This document shows, piece after piece, positions 1-7,737 of a stretch of DNA of 24,422 nucleotides. The notes below the pieces were generated by a model. It saw only the letters and a list, made by a program, of their open reading frames with translations. It did no database searches and was not told the DNA's origin. The stretch is from CAZGZD01 sp964530005. Lineage in GTDB: Bacteria; Patescibacteriota; Microgenomatia; UBA1406; GWC2-37-13. Both the position numbers and the translations under genes were made by a program. The stretch spans positions 1-24,422 of the forward strand of contig CAZGZD010000015.1 of NCBI GenBank assembly GCA_964530005.1. The letters are read 5' to 3'. Position 1 is the stretch's first letter. The number at the start of each line of letters is the position of its first letter.

Positions 1-557
1 TCAGCGAGGGCTGCAGTATGAGCAAAGTCGTCATAATAATCTGTTTGGGAAAAGTCCTTTTGAATAGTCCCGACCACTGATCCAATTAACAATTGACCTT
101 TTTTTTCATATTTTAAGGCTTCTTTTAAATCTTGTGGCCAAAATTCTGGACCACGAGAGGGATTGCCAAAAGAATTGGTAATTGCAACTTTTTCAATATC
201 AATGTCTTGTGATTTTTTTTCAGTTACTCTTTTTTGTCCATCTTTTTTAGACAAATCTTTTTCATTTGCGTCAACATATATGACATTTGGAAATTCATTT
301 GGCTTAAAGACAACGCTTCTTTGTGTCTTGTAAACGTTTACATCAAAGCCCTTGTCAAAAGCTCCTTTTATAAATTTTCCATTAGGAAGAGGGCCGGCTG
401 GAATGCCAAAAGGAAGATAAATTTTGAAGCCTAAAAATTCATATTTTGGTTCGCCCTCATCTTTATATACATTATTGTCAGTAAATATGCCAAATGGTCC
501 ATTGTCGAAATTGTCATCGTAAGTCTTAGCTGGATCGTAGAAGAGTTGCTGTGACAT
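1..557 (-). CDS. pyrD: Dihydroorotate dehydrogenase-like protein, N-terminal part (runs off left edge)
   Basis: An open reading frame on the minus strand starts at ATG 557-555 and stays open for 185 codons to the window edge, so the C-terminal part is missing. Flavoprotein dehydrogenases of this family oxidise dihydroorotate to orotate in pyrimidine synthesis. The translation has a family-like order of short motifs: LPFGIPAGPL near residue 55 (like the FGxAAG flavin strand), VYKTQRS near 85, ITNSFGNPS near 139 (like the INxxGxxN segment) and LLIGSVVGT near 163. The divergent neighbour is pyrF, which acts two steps later, and this supports the call. The catalytic base and C-terminal FMN phosphate site lie outside the window. 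No Shine-Dalgarno precedes the start; a -10-like TATCAT sits 8 bases upstream. Another TIM-barrel flavin oxidoreductase is possible. Confidence 0.72.
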   Translation of the reverse strand, partial: MSQQLFYDPAKTYDDNFDNGPFGIFTDNNVYKDEGEPKYEFLGFKIYLPFGIPAGPLPNGKFIKGAFDKGFDVNVYKTQRSVVFKPNEFPNVIYVDANEKDLSKKDGQKRVTEKKSQDIDIEKVAITNSFGNPSRGPEFWPQDLKEALKYEKKGQLLIGSVVGTIQKDFSQTDYYDDFAHTAALA

Positions 558-560
558 TAA

Positions 561-591
561 TACCTATGATATCATATTAGCTAAATATACA
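561..591. promoter_or_regulatory. Divergent promoter region between pyrD-like gene and pyrF
   Basis: The 41-base gap holds a perfect 12-base palindrome, TATGATATCATA (565-576), which supplies a -10-like hexamer to each strand. On the minus strand TATCAT (571-566) ends 8 bases before the pyrD start. On the plus strand TATGAT (565-570) or TATACA (586-591, 7 bases before ATG) could serve pyrF. The -35 elements are not convincing. Confidence 0.5.
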
Positions 592-598
592 CAATAAT

Positions 599-1396
599 AT
601 GAACTTCAAACAGAAATTCAAAGAAATAACGGTTAAAAATAATTCTTTAGTTTGCGTGGGACTTGACCCTGATACTCAAAAGATTCCAGAAGAATTTAAA
701 AAGAATTCTGAGCCGCTTTTCTCCTTTAATAAGCATGTTATTGATCAAACTGCCGGTGAGGTGTGCGCGTACAAACCCAACTCTGCATTTTATGAGGCCT
801 ATGGCGCACATGGTATTGAGCAGCTCAAAAAAACAATCGATTATATAAAAGATATCTATCCAGAGATTCCAGTGATTCTGGATGCCAAGCGAGGGGATAT
901 CGGCAACACCTCAACACACTATGCACGATTTGCATATGAATATCTTGGCGCAGATGCGTTGACTGCTTATGTATACATGGGGCATGATTCAGTTGTCCCA
1001 TTTTTAAAATATGAAGATAAGATGACTTTTCTTCTAATTCGAACGTCCAATCCAGACGCTCACCAATTTCAGGATATGAAGATCGGGGAGTACCCGTATT
1101 ACTTAGCACTTGCTCATAAAATCCATGAGTGGAAAGAAGACAACTTTGGTATATTTGTCGGCGCAACTTACCCAAAAGAACTTGCAACGGTTCGAGAAGT
1201 ATTCCCCCATCGCGTATTTCTCACAGCCGGAGTAGGAGCACAGGAGGCCACACTTGAGGAAGTAATCAAATCTGGCGTTGACAGTGAAAGTAAAAATCTG
1301 ATAGTGAATTCTTCCCGTGGCATAATCTACTCTGAGAACCCACGAAAAGAAGTAGAATCGCTACGGGATCGGATAAACACTGTTGCGGCAAGATGA
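599..1396 (+). CDS. pyrF: Orotidine 5'-phosphate decarboxylase
   Basis: This cytosolic enzyme decarboxylates OMP to UMP, the last step of de novo pyrimidine synthesis. The 265-residue protein is the longer bacterial subtype (PyrF type 2). Visible motifs are GLDPD at 21-25, KPNSAF at 59-64, the catalytic DAKRGD at 95-100 with Lys97 as the expected proton donor, IRTSNPDA at 147-154, VGATYP at 187-192 and the phosphate-binding NSSRGI at 237-242. All expected active-site segments are present and the length is normal. The ATG at 599 is the only start placed before the conserved N-terminus; there is no Shine-Dalgarno. The divergent dihydroorotate dehydrogenase-like gene shares its promoter region, so the two are probably controlled together. 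Confidence 0.96.
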   Translation: MNFKQKFKEITVKNNSLVCVGLDPDTQKIPEEFKKNSEPLFSFNKHVIDQTAGEVCAYKPNSAFYEAYGAHGIEQLKKTIDYIKDIYPEIPVILDAKRGDIGNTSTHYARFAYEYLGADALTAYVYMGHDSVVPFLKYEDKMTFLLIRTSNPDAHQFQDMKIGEYPYYLALAHKIHEWKEDNFGIFVGATYPKELATVREVFPHRVFLTAGVGAQEATLEEVIKSGVDSESKNLIVNSSRGIIYSENPRKEVESLRDRINTVAAR

Positions 1397-1416
1397 GCTT
1401 GTAATTCAACCCATAG

Positions 1417-1422
1417 TATGAT
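1417..1422 (+). promoter_or_regulatory. -10 element for the 1434 gene
   Basis: TATGAT lies 11 bases before the ATG at 1434, so the transcript would start about 5 bases before the start codon. It is part of TATGATACCATA (1417-1428), which differs by one base from the palindrome between the pyrD-like gene and pyrF. No good -35 hexamer is seen. Confidence 0.4.
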
Positions 1423-1433
1423 ACCATAAGTTT

Positions 1434-2135
1434 ATGGTAGAGCAAAAAGTAAGTGGCGAAAACCCTAGATTTGTCGATCTTTTTATAGCTGGTAGTGAAC
1501 TAAGTCCTCGTGAACGTGCTGCAATAGCAGCAAAAGTTTTCGAAGGACTTTCGGATCCTACTCCAGAGGACTTCGAGGCTTATTGGGGTGTACGCTGGGG
1601 TGCATTTGGCACTTTACTAAAGAGAGATGTTCCAGTTTCCGCGATTGATCGATGTCATGCAGAAATCCGAGCACTCCGTGAACAGGGCCGAACACTCGTT
1701 TTTCGACCAGAAGGCATCACATTACCTGATCTCGGAATAATACATCCTGACATGAAAAGTTGGTCTACATCTCCTGAAACTTTCATTCCCAGTGCCTCTC
1801 GATATGGTTGGCTTGATATTGAAGATGTTGTGCGTGCTCCAAATCTTAGAACTACCACAGAAGAATTAAAAGAGAAAGCTGAGAAAACTGGTCGTTATGG
1901 TATGACTCTGGAGACATATATTATTGCTTCCCAAAGCCATAATGATCGTAATGGCAGACACTTTGATGACAAATACCAAACAGCATCTCGCCTTCCAGGT
2001 TCCCTTTACAGCAGCTTTGGTCCTGAAGTCGTGATCGACGCCAGTTTTGTTGGTCGCCGATTGCTTGTCAATTCGTACGGATATGCATCTAAAAGTAGCA
2101 CCCTTCTAGGTGGTCGGTTCGAGGGAGTGAAATAA
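1434..2135 (+). CDS. Uncharacterised 233-residue protein
   Basis: I do not recognise this gene. The product is 233 residues with no signal peptide, no membrane segment and a single cysteine, so it is probably cytosolic. The N-terminal 60 residues look helical (a stretch around SELSPRERAAIAAKVFEGL). The middle is rich in Trp, Pro and Ser (GIIHPDMKSWSTSPETF). The C-terminal third has a distinctive segment with ETYIIASQSHNDRNGRHFDD near 165-184, then a Gly-rich, strand-like end. The His/Asp/Asn/Arg cluster in that segment could form a ligand or catalytic site, but I see no known motif. It lies 37 bases after pyrF on the same strand and has its own -10-like element. Continuous reading over 233 codons and convergence with the HD-domain gene support it as real. 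Confidence 0.8.
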   Translation: MVEQKVSGENPRFVDLFIAGSELSPRERAAIAAKVFEGLSDPTPEDFEAYWGVRWGAFGTLLKRDVPVSAIDRCHAEIRALREQGRTLVFRPEGITLPDLGIIHPDMKSWSTSPETFIPSASRYGWLDIEDVVRAPNLRTTTEELKEKAEKTGRYGMTLETYIIASQSHNDRNGRHFDDKYQTASRLPGSLYSSFGPEVVIDASFVGRRLLVNSYGYASKSSTLLGGRFEGVK

Positions 2136-2169
2136 AATAAATAATTTAGCCTACAGATCTAATTTATTT
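2135..2169. terminator. AT-rich inverted repeat between convergent genes
   Basis: AAATAAAT (2135-2142) pairs with ATTTATTT (2162-2169), and TTAG (2146-2149) with CTAA (2159-2162) extends the helix after a small bulge, sharing one base. The repeat spans the short gap between two convergent genes. The arms are nearly all A/T, so this is only a weak candidate for a two-way terminator. Confidence 0.25.
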
Positions 2170-2720
2170 GAGATTCTTTTCATCGAATCAAGAACTACTT
2201 CTATAAATTCAGGAAGCTTAATTCCCAATTCTTTTTCGCACTTTCCAATACTTTCGCGGTTTACTTTGGCGGAGAATGATGGACTCCTGAATCTTTTTAT
2301 GACAGACTCAACCGATAGATTCTTGAGTTTCTTATCCGGTGTAACTAGCGCGGCGGCTACAATAAGGCCGGTCAACTCATCGCAACAAAATATTGCCCAT
2401 TCCATTTTTGTTACTGGTGGATTCTTGCCTGTGTGCGCGTATGCGTGCGATCTTACAGCAGATATTATACCTGCGTCAGCCCCTGCCTCCGTGAGCCACT
2501 CGGCTGTTTTTTCAGTGTGATCAGTGATCGAGTCTTTGGTTTCCTCATAATCTGCATTATGCAGAAGACCAACTATTCCCCATTGTTCTTTATCCTGATC
2601 AAAATGATTCGCGAGTCCTTGCATGGCAGCTTCTGCGGCAAGTGAATGCTTGATCAGATACGGAGTCTTCATGTGATCATTTAGGATATTCCAAGCGATA
2701 TCCCGATTAAATGTGCTCAT
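2151..2720 (-). CDS. HD-domain (HDIG-type) phosphohydrolase-like protein with altered HD motif
   Basis: This 189-residue protein matches a small HD-domain family of putative metal-dependent phosphohydrolases whose substrate is unknown to me. Conserved pieces are KHSLAAEAAM at 24-33 (His25), LLHNADYEE at 52-60, His68, VRSHAYAH at 89-96 and the CDELTGLIVAAAL segment at 113-125. In the family the second motif is normally His-Asp; here it reads His54-Asn55, with AAT at the Asn codon, so one metal ligand appears to be lost although Asp57 and Asp114 remain. The gene starts inside the lysS stop codon (ATGA overlap at 2717-2720) and is therefore translated from the lysS mRNA. No Shine-Dalgarno is present. 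Catalytic activity is uncertain. Confidence 0.85.
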   Translation of the reverse strand: MSTFNRDIAWNILNDHMKTPYLIKHSLAAEAAMQGLANHFDQDKEQWGIVGLLHNADYEETKDSITDHTEKTAEWLTEAGADAGIISAVRSHAYAHTGKNPPVTKMEWAIFCCDELTGLIVAAALVTPDKKLKNLSVESVIKRFRSPSFSAKVNRESIGKCEKELGIKLPEFIEVVLDSMKRISNKLDL

Positions 2721-4279
2721 ACATTCTTAAATCGGCTGATAATAAACTCCCGATCTTGTTGCAACAGATCAGCAATCAGCCATCCGGCCTTGGGTCCATG
2801 AAATTTACCAAGTAGCGAAATATAGATTGCGCCAAAGGCATCGCGTGCTCCAATGCCAGTAGTCTTGGATAATTCAAATACTTTTTGCTGCAGGACTTCG
2901 CCATCCTCTGATTTTTCATCCTGAAGTAGGTCTGCCAAAGACACAAGAAATTCTTTCTGTCCATTGCTGAGGTCTTTTACTTTATCTGGAATTTCTTTTT
3001 TTACTTCAAATTTGTCGTCTTGACTTGCAAATTGCGCAAGCCAGATCTTGGCATATTGTATTCGCTCGTCTAATATTTCGATTTCTCGCTCTGTAAGACT
3101 TGAGCCTTTTTCAGCCTCAAAGAACTTTTGCAGGTTCACAGATGGCATCTGTGAAAGAGTTGCCACCTGTCGAAATCTCGGTAGATAAAGTGGCTCAGTG
3201 TTTTTTTTAAGCTGTGAGGCTTCAAAAAACCTTCCATAATCTTCATTTTTAGTATGTCCAAAATATCCTTTTGCACACCTGTCATACTCATCAAAAAGAT
3301 CTGGGATAGTATCTGGTATCATTGGGTCAAAATTGATGGCGCGCTGATATGGAGTGCGAACATGGAGGAACCGTCCAAGTTCCGGTGGTAGTATCTTCAC
3401 AAAATCTGCAGCTGATGTGGCATTGCCTTTTGAGGATGACATCTTTGCTCCACCTATTAGGAGGAACTCATGCAAGAAACCAAAGGGAGGTTCAAGATTA
3501 AACACTTCGCGTGTTATGGCAGCGGCCACATATCGAGACCCACCATGACTAAAATGATCCTTACCAGCTCCTTCAACTGTCACATGCAGAGCTGCCCAGT
3601 GGGCCGCCCAGTCTACTTTCCACATAAGCTTGCCTGTGCCACCAAATGGAGATATCTTGCCGCGAGCTCCACATCCCTTAGCCCACCTCACAAGATCAAC
3701 CTTGCATGCGTATGTCACATGTTCTCCGTCCCAATCTGTAACAAGGCTTGTTCCGACCTTACCACACTCAGGACAGATGACTTGAAAGGGATACCAACCT
3801 TCTGGTTTATCCTGATCAGACTCTCTTTTGTAAATAATTCTTATTTTTTCAACATTATCGAGTACGAGTTTGATGTATGGATCTAATATTCCCTCCTTGT
3901 ACAAAATTGATGACCAAAAAATCTGCGGCTTAAAACCAAGATAATTAAAAGCTTCAATATACTCATTTGCGTATTGTGCTGCAAAGCTTGCGGAGACGCC
4001 ATCAGGCGCTGGAATTTGATAGACAGGGCGACCCATGTGTGACTCATAGATTTTGGGGTCAAGATAACTTGGCAATCCGTCCATTGGATCCATGTCATTT
4101 ACGACATATGTAAACTCCACATCGTGTCCATCGTGTTTCATAGCCTCATACAGAAGTCCGTGAGTCGCGATTGCCCGAAGTGAGCCAGCATGCGCATGAC
4201 CAGATGGAGTCTTCATATCGTCAACTCGATGATGAATTTCTTTTTTTATTTTCTCAGCAAGTGAATCTGCCCAGTACAT
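2717..4279 (-). CDS. lysS: Lysyl-tRNA synthetase, class I (archaeal type)
   Basis: This cytosolic enzyme charges tRNA-Lys. The 520-residue protein has class I signatures: a HIGH-type motif in TPSGHAHAGS (24-33), a KMSKS-type loop KMSSSKGN (279-286), and a Cys-rich insert (Cys169, Cys172, Cys192, Cys203) likely to bind zinc. Class I LysRS is the archaeal form, which also occurs in scattered bacteria, whereas most bacteria use the unrelated class II enzyme. The start at 4279 gives the expected short N-terminus before the HIGH motif. AT-rich -10-like hexamers (TATATT at 4298-4293) lie 13 bases upstream and no Shine-Dalgarno is present. The gene overlaps the downstream HD gene by ATGA and is divergent from dapL, which links lysine charging to lysine synthesis. 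Confidence 0.95.
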   Translation of the reverse strand: MYWADSLAEKIKKEIHHRVDDMKTPSGHAHAGSLRAIATHGLLYEAMKHDGHDVEFTYVVNDMDPMDGLPSYLDPKIYESHMGRPVYQIPAPDGVSASFAAQYANEYIEAFNYLGFKPQIFWSSILYKEGILDPYIKLVLDNVEKIRIIYKRESDQDKPEGWYPFQVICPECGKVGTSLVTDWDGEHVTYACKVDLVRWAKGCGARGKISPFGGTGKLMWKVDWAAHWAALHVTVEGAGKDHFSHGGSRYVAAAITREVFNLEPPFGFLHEFLLIGGAKMSSSKGNATSAADFVKILPPELGRFLHVRTPYQRAINFDPMIPDTIPDLFDEYDRCAKGYFGHTKNEDYGRFFEASQLKKNTEPLYLPRFRQVATLSQMPSVNLQKFFEAEKGSSLTEREIEILDERIQYAKIWLAQFASQDDKFEVKKEIPDKVKDLSNGQKEFLVSLADLLQDEKSEDGEVLQQKVFELSKTTGIGARDAFGAIYISLLGKFHGPKAGWLIADLLQQDREFIISRFKNV

Positions 4280-4356
4280 AGATAAAAATTAAAATATAAA
4301 AAAGGAGAGATGCAAATTCTTTCCTCTTCTTATTCTATCAAAAGCAAGGCTATAAA

Positions 4357-4365
4357 TGGTAAAAT
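4357..4365 (+). promoter_or_regulatory. Extended -10 promoter of dapL
   Basis: TGGTAAAAT is an extended -10 (TGn plus TAAAAT at 4360-4365). Seven bases after its last position is the A of the dapL ATG at 4372, so the predicted transcript is leaderless. An alternative TATAAA lies at 4351-4356. Confidence 0.55.
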
Positions 4366-4371
4366 TACTTC

Positions 4372-5595
4372 ATGGCCAGACTCAATTCCAATTATCAAAA
4401 ACTTCAGGGAGGATACCTCACATCTCAAATATCAAAAAAACTTAGAGAATATAAGGCAAATAATCCAGAAAGCAAGATTATAAAGCTGGGTATCGGAGAT
4501 ACAACCCAGCCCCTTACCCTTTCTGTGGTGTCCGCTCTTTCGTCTGCAGTTTCTGATCTTTCACAAAAGAATACATATACTGGGTATGGAGATGAGCATG
4601 GTAGCAGCAAATTGCGAGAAGCTCTGTCAAGATTTTATAGTCAAAGAGGTGTTGTTCTTGAGTCAGACGAAATATTCATATCAGATGGCGCCAAGTCCGA
4701 CGCCGCCAATATTCAGGAGATATTTGCATCAGACTCGATCGTTGCTGTGCAAGACCCAGTCTATCCTGTGTATGTTGACTCATCGGTCATGCATGGCTTG
4801 ACTGGCGATATGCAAGATGGCAAGTATAAGAAGCTTGTATATCTGGCATGTACGGCCGAAAACGGATTTTTTCCTGATCTACCTGATGTGCAGATAGATC
4901 TTATTTATTTTTGCAATCCAAATAATCCGACAGGAGCCGTAGCAACTCGAGACGAGTTGCAGCGCCTTGTAGATTATGCACGAGAGAGAGAGGCGATCAT
5001 TATCTATGATGCTGCATACTCTGCATTCATTCAGGACGATTCACTCCCAAAGTCAATATACGAAATAGAAGGCGCAGCTATGTGTGCAATTGAGATAAGT
5101 AGTTTCTCAAAATGGGCAGGATTCACAGGTGTGCGGCTCGGGTGGACTGTGGTGCCAAAGACACTTGACGTTCAAGATTCAAAGCCAGGCGACACATGGA
5201 ACCAGTGGTTTAGACGACAAGCTACCATGTTCAATGGCGCATCCAATATTGCTCAAGCCGGAGGACTGGCGGTACTTACTAACTCAGGACAACAAGAAGC
5301 CGGCGGACTGATTGACTATTATATGGCAAATGCAAAGTCTATAAGAGTAGGTTTGGAAAAGGTTGGATTCACAGTTTATGGTGGAGATAATGCTCCCTAC
5401 ATATGGGCAAAGACTCCCAATGGTATGAATTCATGGAAATTTTTTGATCTTTTTCTTGAAAAGGTACAGGTTGTATGCACTCCAGGATCAATATTTGGTC
5501 CATCTGGTGAAGGGTACTTTCGACTCTCTGCATTTGGAGATCAGCAAGAAACAAATGAAGCAATAGACAGAATTACCAATAATTTAAAAATATGA
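4372..5595 (+). CDS. dapL: LL-diaminopimelate aminotransferase
   Basis: This PLP enzyme converts tetrahydrodipicolinate plus glutamate directly to LL-diaminopimelate, bypassing the succinyl or acetyl branch. The 407-residue length is typical of DapL. It is a fold-type I aminotransferase with LGIGDTTQPL at 39-48, TYTGYGDEHG near 68-77, CNPNNPTG at 181-188, YDAAYSAF at 212-219 and SSFSKWAGFTGVRLGW at 243-258, where Lys247 should carry PLP. The GDTT and FTGVRLGW segments favour DapL over aspartate aminotransferase. The start has no Shine-Dalgarno and sits at the predicted transcription start. It overlaps lysA by ATGA (5592-5595), so the two form an operon. No dapD, dapC or dapE is nearby, which agrees with the aminotransferase route. 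Confidence 0.92.
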   Translation: MARLNSNYQKLQGGYLTSQISKKLREYKANNPESKIIKLGIGDTTQPLTLSVVSALSSAVSDLSQKNTYTGYGDEHGSSKLREALSRFYSQRGVVLESDEIFISDGAKSDAANIQEIFASDSIVAVQDPVYPVYVDSSVMHGLTGDMQDGKYKKLVYLACTAENGFFPDLPDVQIDLIYFCNPNNPTGAVATRDELQRLVDYAREREAIIIYDAAYSAFIQDDSLPKSIYEIEGAAMCAIEISSFSKWAGFTGVRLGWTVVPKTLDVQDSKPGDTWNQWFRRQATMFNGASNIAQAGGLAVLTNSGQQEAGGLIDYYMANAKSIRVGLEKVGFTVYGGDNAPYIWAKTPNGMNSWKFFDLFLEKVQVVCTPGSIFGPSGEGYFRLSAFGDQQETNEAIDRITNNLKI

Positions 5596-6851
5596 ACAAC
5601 AAGCTCCCATTTGACAAAAAGTTTATCGAAGAAATTTCCAAAAAATACCCAACGCCTTTTTATCTCTATGATGAGAAAGGACTAAGAGAGACAGCAAAAA
5701 ATTTATATAAAGCCTTCTCGTGGTCTCCAGGCTTTAAAAATTTTGAAGCAATCAAGACAAATCCTAATCCTTACATACTGAAGATATTAAAAGAGGTGGG
5801 GATGGGTGCTGATGCAAGTTCATTGACTGAGCTTATGCTCGCTGAAAAAGTGGGATTCAAGGGCGAAGAGATAATGTTCTCATCAAATAACACTCCGTAT
5901 CAAGAATACCAAAAAGCCAGCGAACTTGGAGCAATAATTAATCTTGACGATATTACCCATATTGAGTATGTAGAAAAACACTTAGGCAAATTGCCAAATC
6001 TTATTAGCTTTCGTTATAACCCTGGTCCCAGACGCACAGGTAATGCGATTATTGGTGATCCAAAGGAAGCAAAATATGGTCTTACCTATGAGCAGATATT
6101 TGAAGCTTACAAAATTGCAAAGAGCAAGGGAGTAAAAAGATTTGGATTGCACACTATGGTTGTATCAAATGAGCTTGAAGCGAATGCTCATATTGAGACT
6201 GCAAATATGATGTTTACATTGGCTGTATCTATTTCCAAAGAAGTGGGAATTGAGTTTGAATTTATCAATCTCGGGGGAGGTTATGGAATTCCCCACAGGC
6301 CAACTGACATGGCTATTGATGTTGACAGAGTATCAGAGGAGATCAAAAAACTGTATGAGAAGAGCTTTCAAGGTCTTAACTCAAAGCCTCTGGTTTGTTT
6401 AGAGCTTGGCAGATTTGTAGTTGGTTCTAATGGTTATTTGATCACAAAGGTAAGGCACTTTAAGCATACCTATAAAGAATATGCGGGATTGGATGCCAGT
6501 ATGGCGGATTTTATGAGGCCAGCTCTTTATGGTGCGTATCATCATATAAGCATAATGGGTAAGGAGGATGAGTCTTTAGATCATACATATGACGTCGTAG
6601 GTTCTCTTTGTGAGAATAATGATAAGTTTGCAATAGATCGCAAACTACCAAAGCTTGATATTGGAGATATTGCTGTAATTCAGGATGTTGGGGGACATGG
6701 TCGGGCAATGGGTTTTAACTACAATGGTAAGTTAAGACCTGCTGAACTTCTTCTTAGAGAAAATGGACAAGTGGTTCAGATAAGGAGAGCTGAGACAGTA
6801 GATGATTATTTCGCCACTCTTGATTTTGAAGGCTTATCTGACTTTAAATAA
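5592..6851 (+). CDS. lysA: Diaminopimelate decarboxylase (variant subclass)
   Basis: This PLP enzyme decarboxylates meso-diaminopimelate to lysine. The 419-residue protein is a fold-type III alanine-racemase-like barrel with FEAIKTNPNP at 51-60 (Lys55 binds PLP), LGGGYGIP at 227-234, ELGRFV at 271-276, GSLCENNDKF at 337-346 (Cys340 is the catalytic cysteine position) and DVGGHGRAMGFNYNGKLRPAE at 365-385. The usual HIGSQ is replaced by HTMVVSN and EPGR by ELGR. From memory these features mark a variant decarboxylase subclass found in Clostridia and Bacteroidetes, so I do not read them as decay. It is translated by ATGA coupling from dapL. Its last 8 coding bases overlap the convergent dapA, leaving no room for a terminator hairpin. 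Confidence 0.92.
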   Translation: MNNKLPFDKKFIEEISKKYPTPFYLYDEKGLRETAKNLYKAFSWSPGFKNFEAIKTNPNPYILKILKEVGMGADASSLTELMLAEKVGFKGEEIMFSSNNTPYQEYQKASELGAIINLDDITHIEYVEKHLGKLPNLISFRYNPGPRRTGNAIIGDPKEAKYGLTYEQIFEAYKIAKSKGVKRFGLHTMVVSNELEANAHIETANMMFTLAVSISKEVGIEFEFINLGGGYGIPHRPTDMAIDVDRVSEEIKKLYEKSFQGLNSKPLVCLELGRFVVGSNGYLITKVRHFKHTYKEYAGLDASMADFMRPALYGAYHHISIMGKEDESLDHTYDVVGSLCENNDKFAIDRKLPKLDIGDIAVIQDVGGHGRAMGFNYNGKLRPAELLLRENGQVVQIRRAETVDDYFATLDFEGLSDFK

Positions 6852-7737
6852 GTTGAAGCTTTTTAAGCTCGGCAAGTAGGAGTTCTTTCTTAGCCGGTTC
6901 CATCGCACAGATAGGCAGACGGAATACTTCTTTAATCTTGCCCATTGCGGTGAGCGCTGTCTTGACAGCATCTGGACTTGATCCGACAAAATTAAGATCA
7001 ATGAGTCTTTTATACTTATTAAAAATTTCGTCAGCTTCATCTGTCTTCCCATCAAGATAAAGGTGTGTCATCTGTGAAGCTTCACGGGGCACTTCATTGG
7101 CAAACACAGATATTGCTCCGTCTCCTCCTGCTGCGATCACGGCTGGTGTCATGTAATCGTCTCCTGAAAACACCTTAAATCCCGCGGGACGGCCACTTAT
7201 GACATTTTTGATTTGGGAGATGTCGCCGGATGATTCTTTTACACCGGCAATTGTCGTAAGCTCATGCGCAAGTTTAAGTAGGGTTGCGGTTTCGATATTT
7301 TTGCCAGTTCGACTTTGAATGTTGTAGATAATGATTGGAAGATCTACAGCACCAGCTACCGCTTTGTAGTGCTCGTATATCCCAGCTTGCGAAGGCTTGA
7401 CATAGTAGGGGGTGGCGATAAGTAGGCCGTCTGCTCCGGCACTTTTTGCGAGCCTACCCAGTTCTATCACTTTTCGAGTTGATGCATGGGTAGCCCCGGC
7501 AATTACTGGAATTCGACCAGCGATTTTAGTTGTTGTGAACTTAACCAGCTCACTGTATTCTTCATCGGTCAGACCTTGTGCCTCGCCAGTTGTGCCGCAT
7601 ACAATGATGCCGTCAGTGCCAGACTCAACCTGCCACTGGAGTAGGTTGGCAAATGAATCATAGTCGATTGATCCATCCTCATTAAATGGGGTGACAATTG
7701 CAACAAGTGCGCCTTTTAGGTCTTTAAGATTGCTCAT
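6844..7737 (-). CDS. dapA: 4-hydroxy-tetrahydrodipicolinate synthase
   Basis: This enzyme condenses pyruvate with aspartate semialdehyde, the first committed step to diaminopimelate. The 297-residue protein is a full-length TIM barrel of the DapA family. It has the GTTGE motif at 48-52, PYYVKP at 110-115, the catalytic tyrosine in IIIYNIQSRTG (Tyr138, Arg143) and the Schiff-base lysine in AGVKESSGD (Lys167). The protein starts in an ATGA overlap with the end of dapB, so the two are translationally coupled, and no Shine-Dalgarno is present. The 3' end overlaps lysA by 8 bases tail to tail. Related aldolases such as N-acetylneuraminate lyase share the fold, but the pathway neighbours settle the assignment. 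Confidence 0.95.
   Translation of the reverse strand: MSNLKDLKGALVAIVTPFNEDGSIDYDSFANLLQWQVESGTDGIIVCGTTGEAQGLTDEEYSELVKFTTTKIAGRIPVIAGATHASTRKVIELGRLAKSAGADGLLIATPYYVKPSQAGIYEHYKAVAGAVDLPIIIYNIQSRTGKNIETATLLKLAHELTTIAGVKESSGDISQIKNVISGRPAGFKVFSGDDYMTPAVIAAGGDGAISVFANEVPREASQMTHLYLDGKTDEADEIFNKYKRLIDLNFVGSSPDAVKTALTAMGKIKEVFRLPICAMEPAKKELLLAELKKLQLI

Noticed and set aside
825..1187. 120-codon minus-strand frame inside pyrF
   Set aside because: It is a shadow of the strongly supported pyrF frame and has no protein-like features.
4301..4312. AAAGGAGAG followed by ATG on the plus strand, like a strong ribosome site
   Set aside because: The frame from that ATG (4310) reads only a short peptide that overlaps dapL out of frame; no other gene uses such a site, so it is probably chance.
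6150..6180. Loss of HIGSQ in lysA read as pseudogenisation
   Set aside because: The whole pattern (ELGR, CENNDKF, HTMVVSN) fits a known variant decarboxylase subclass and the frame is intact.
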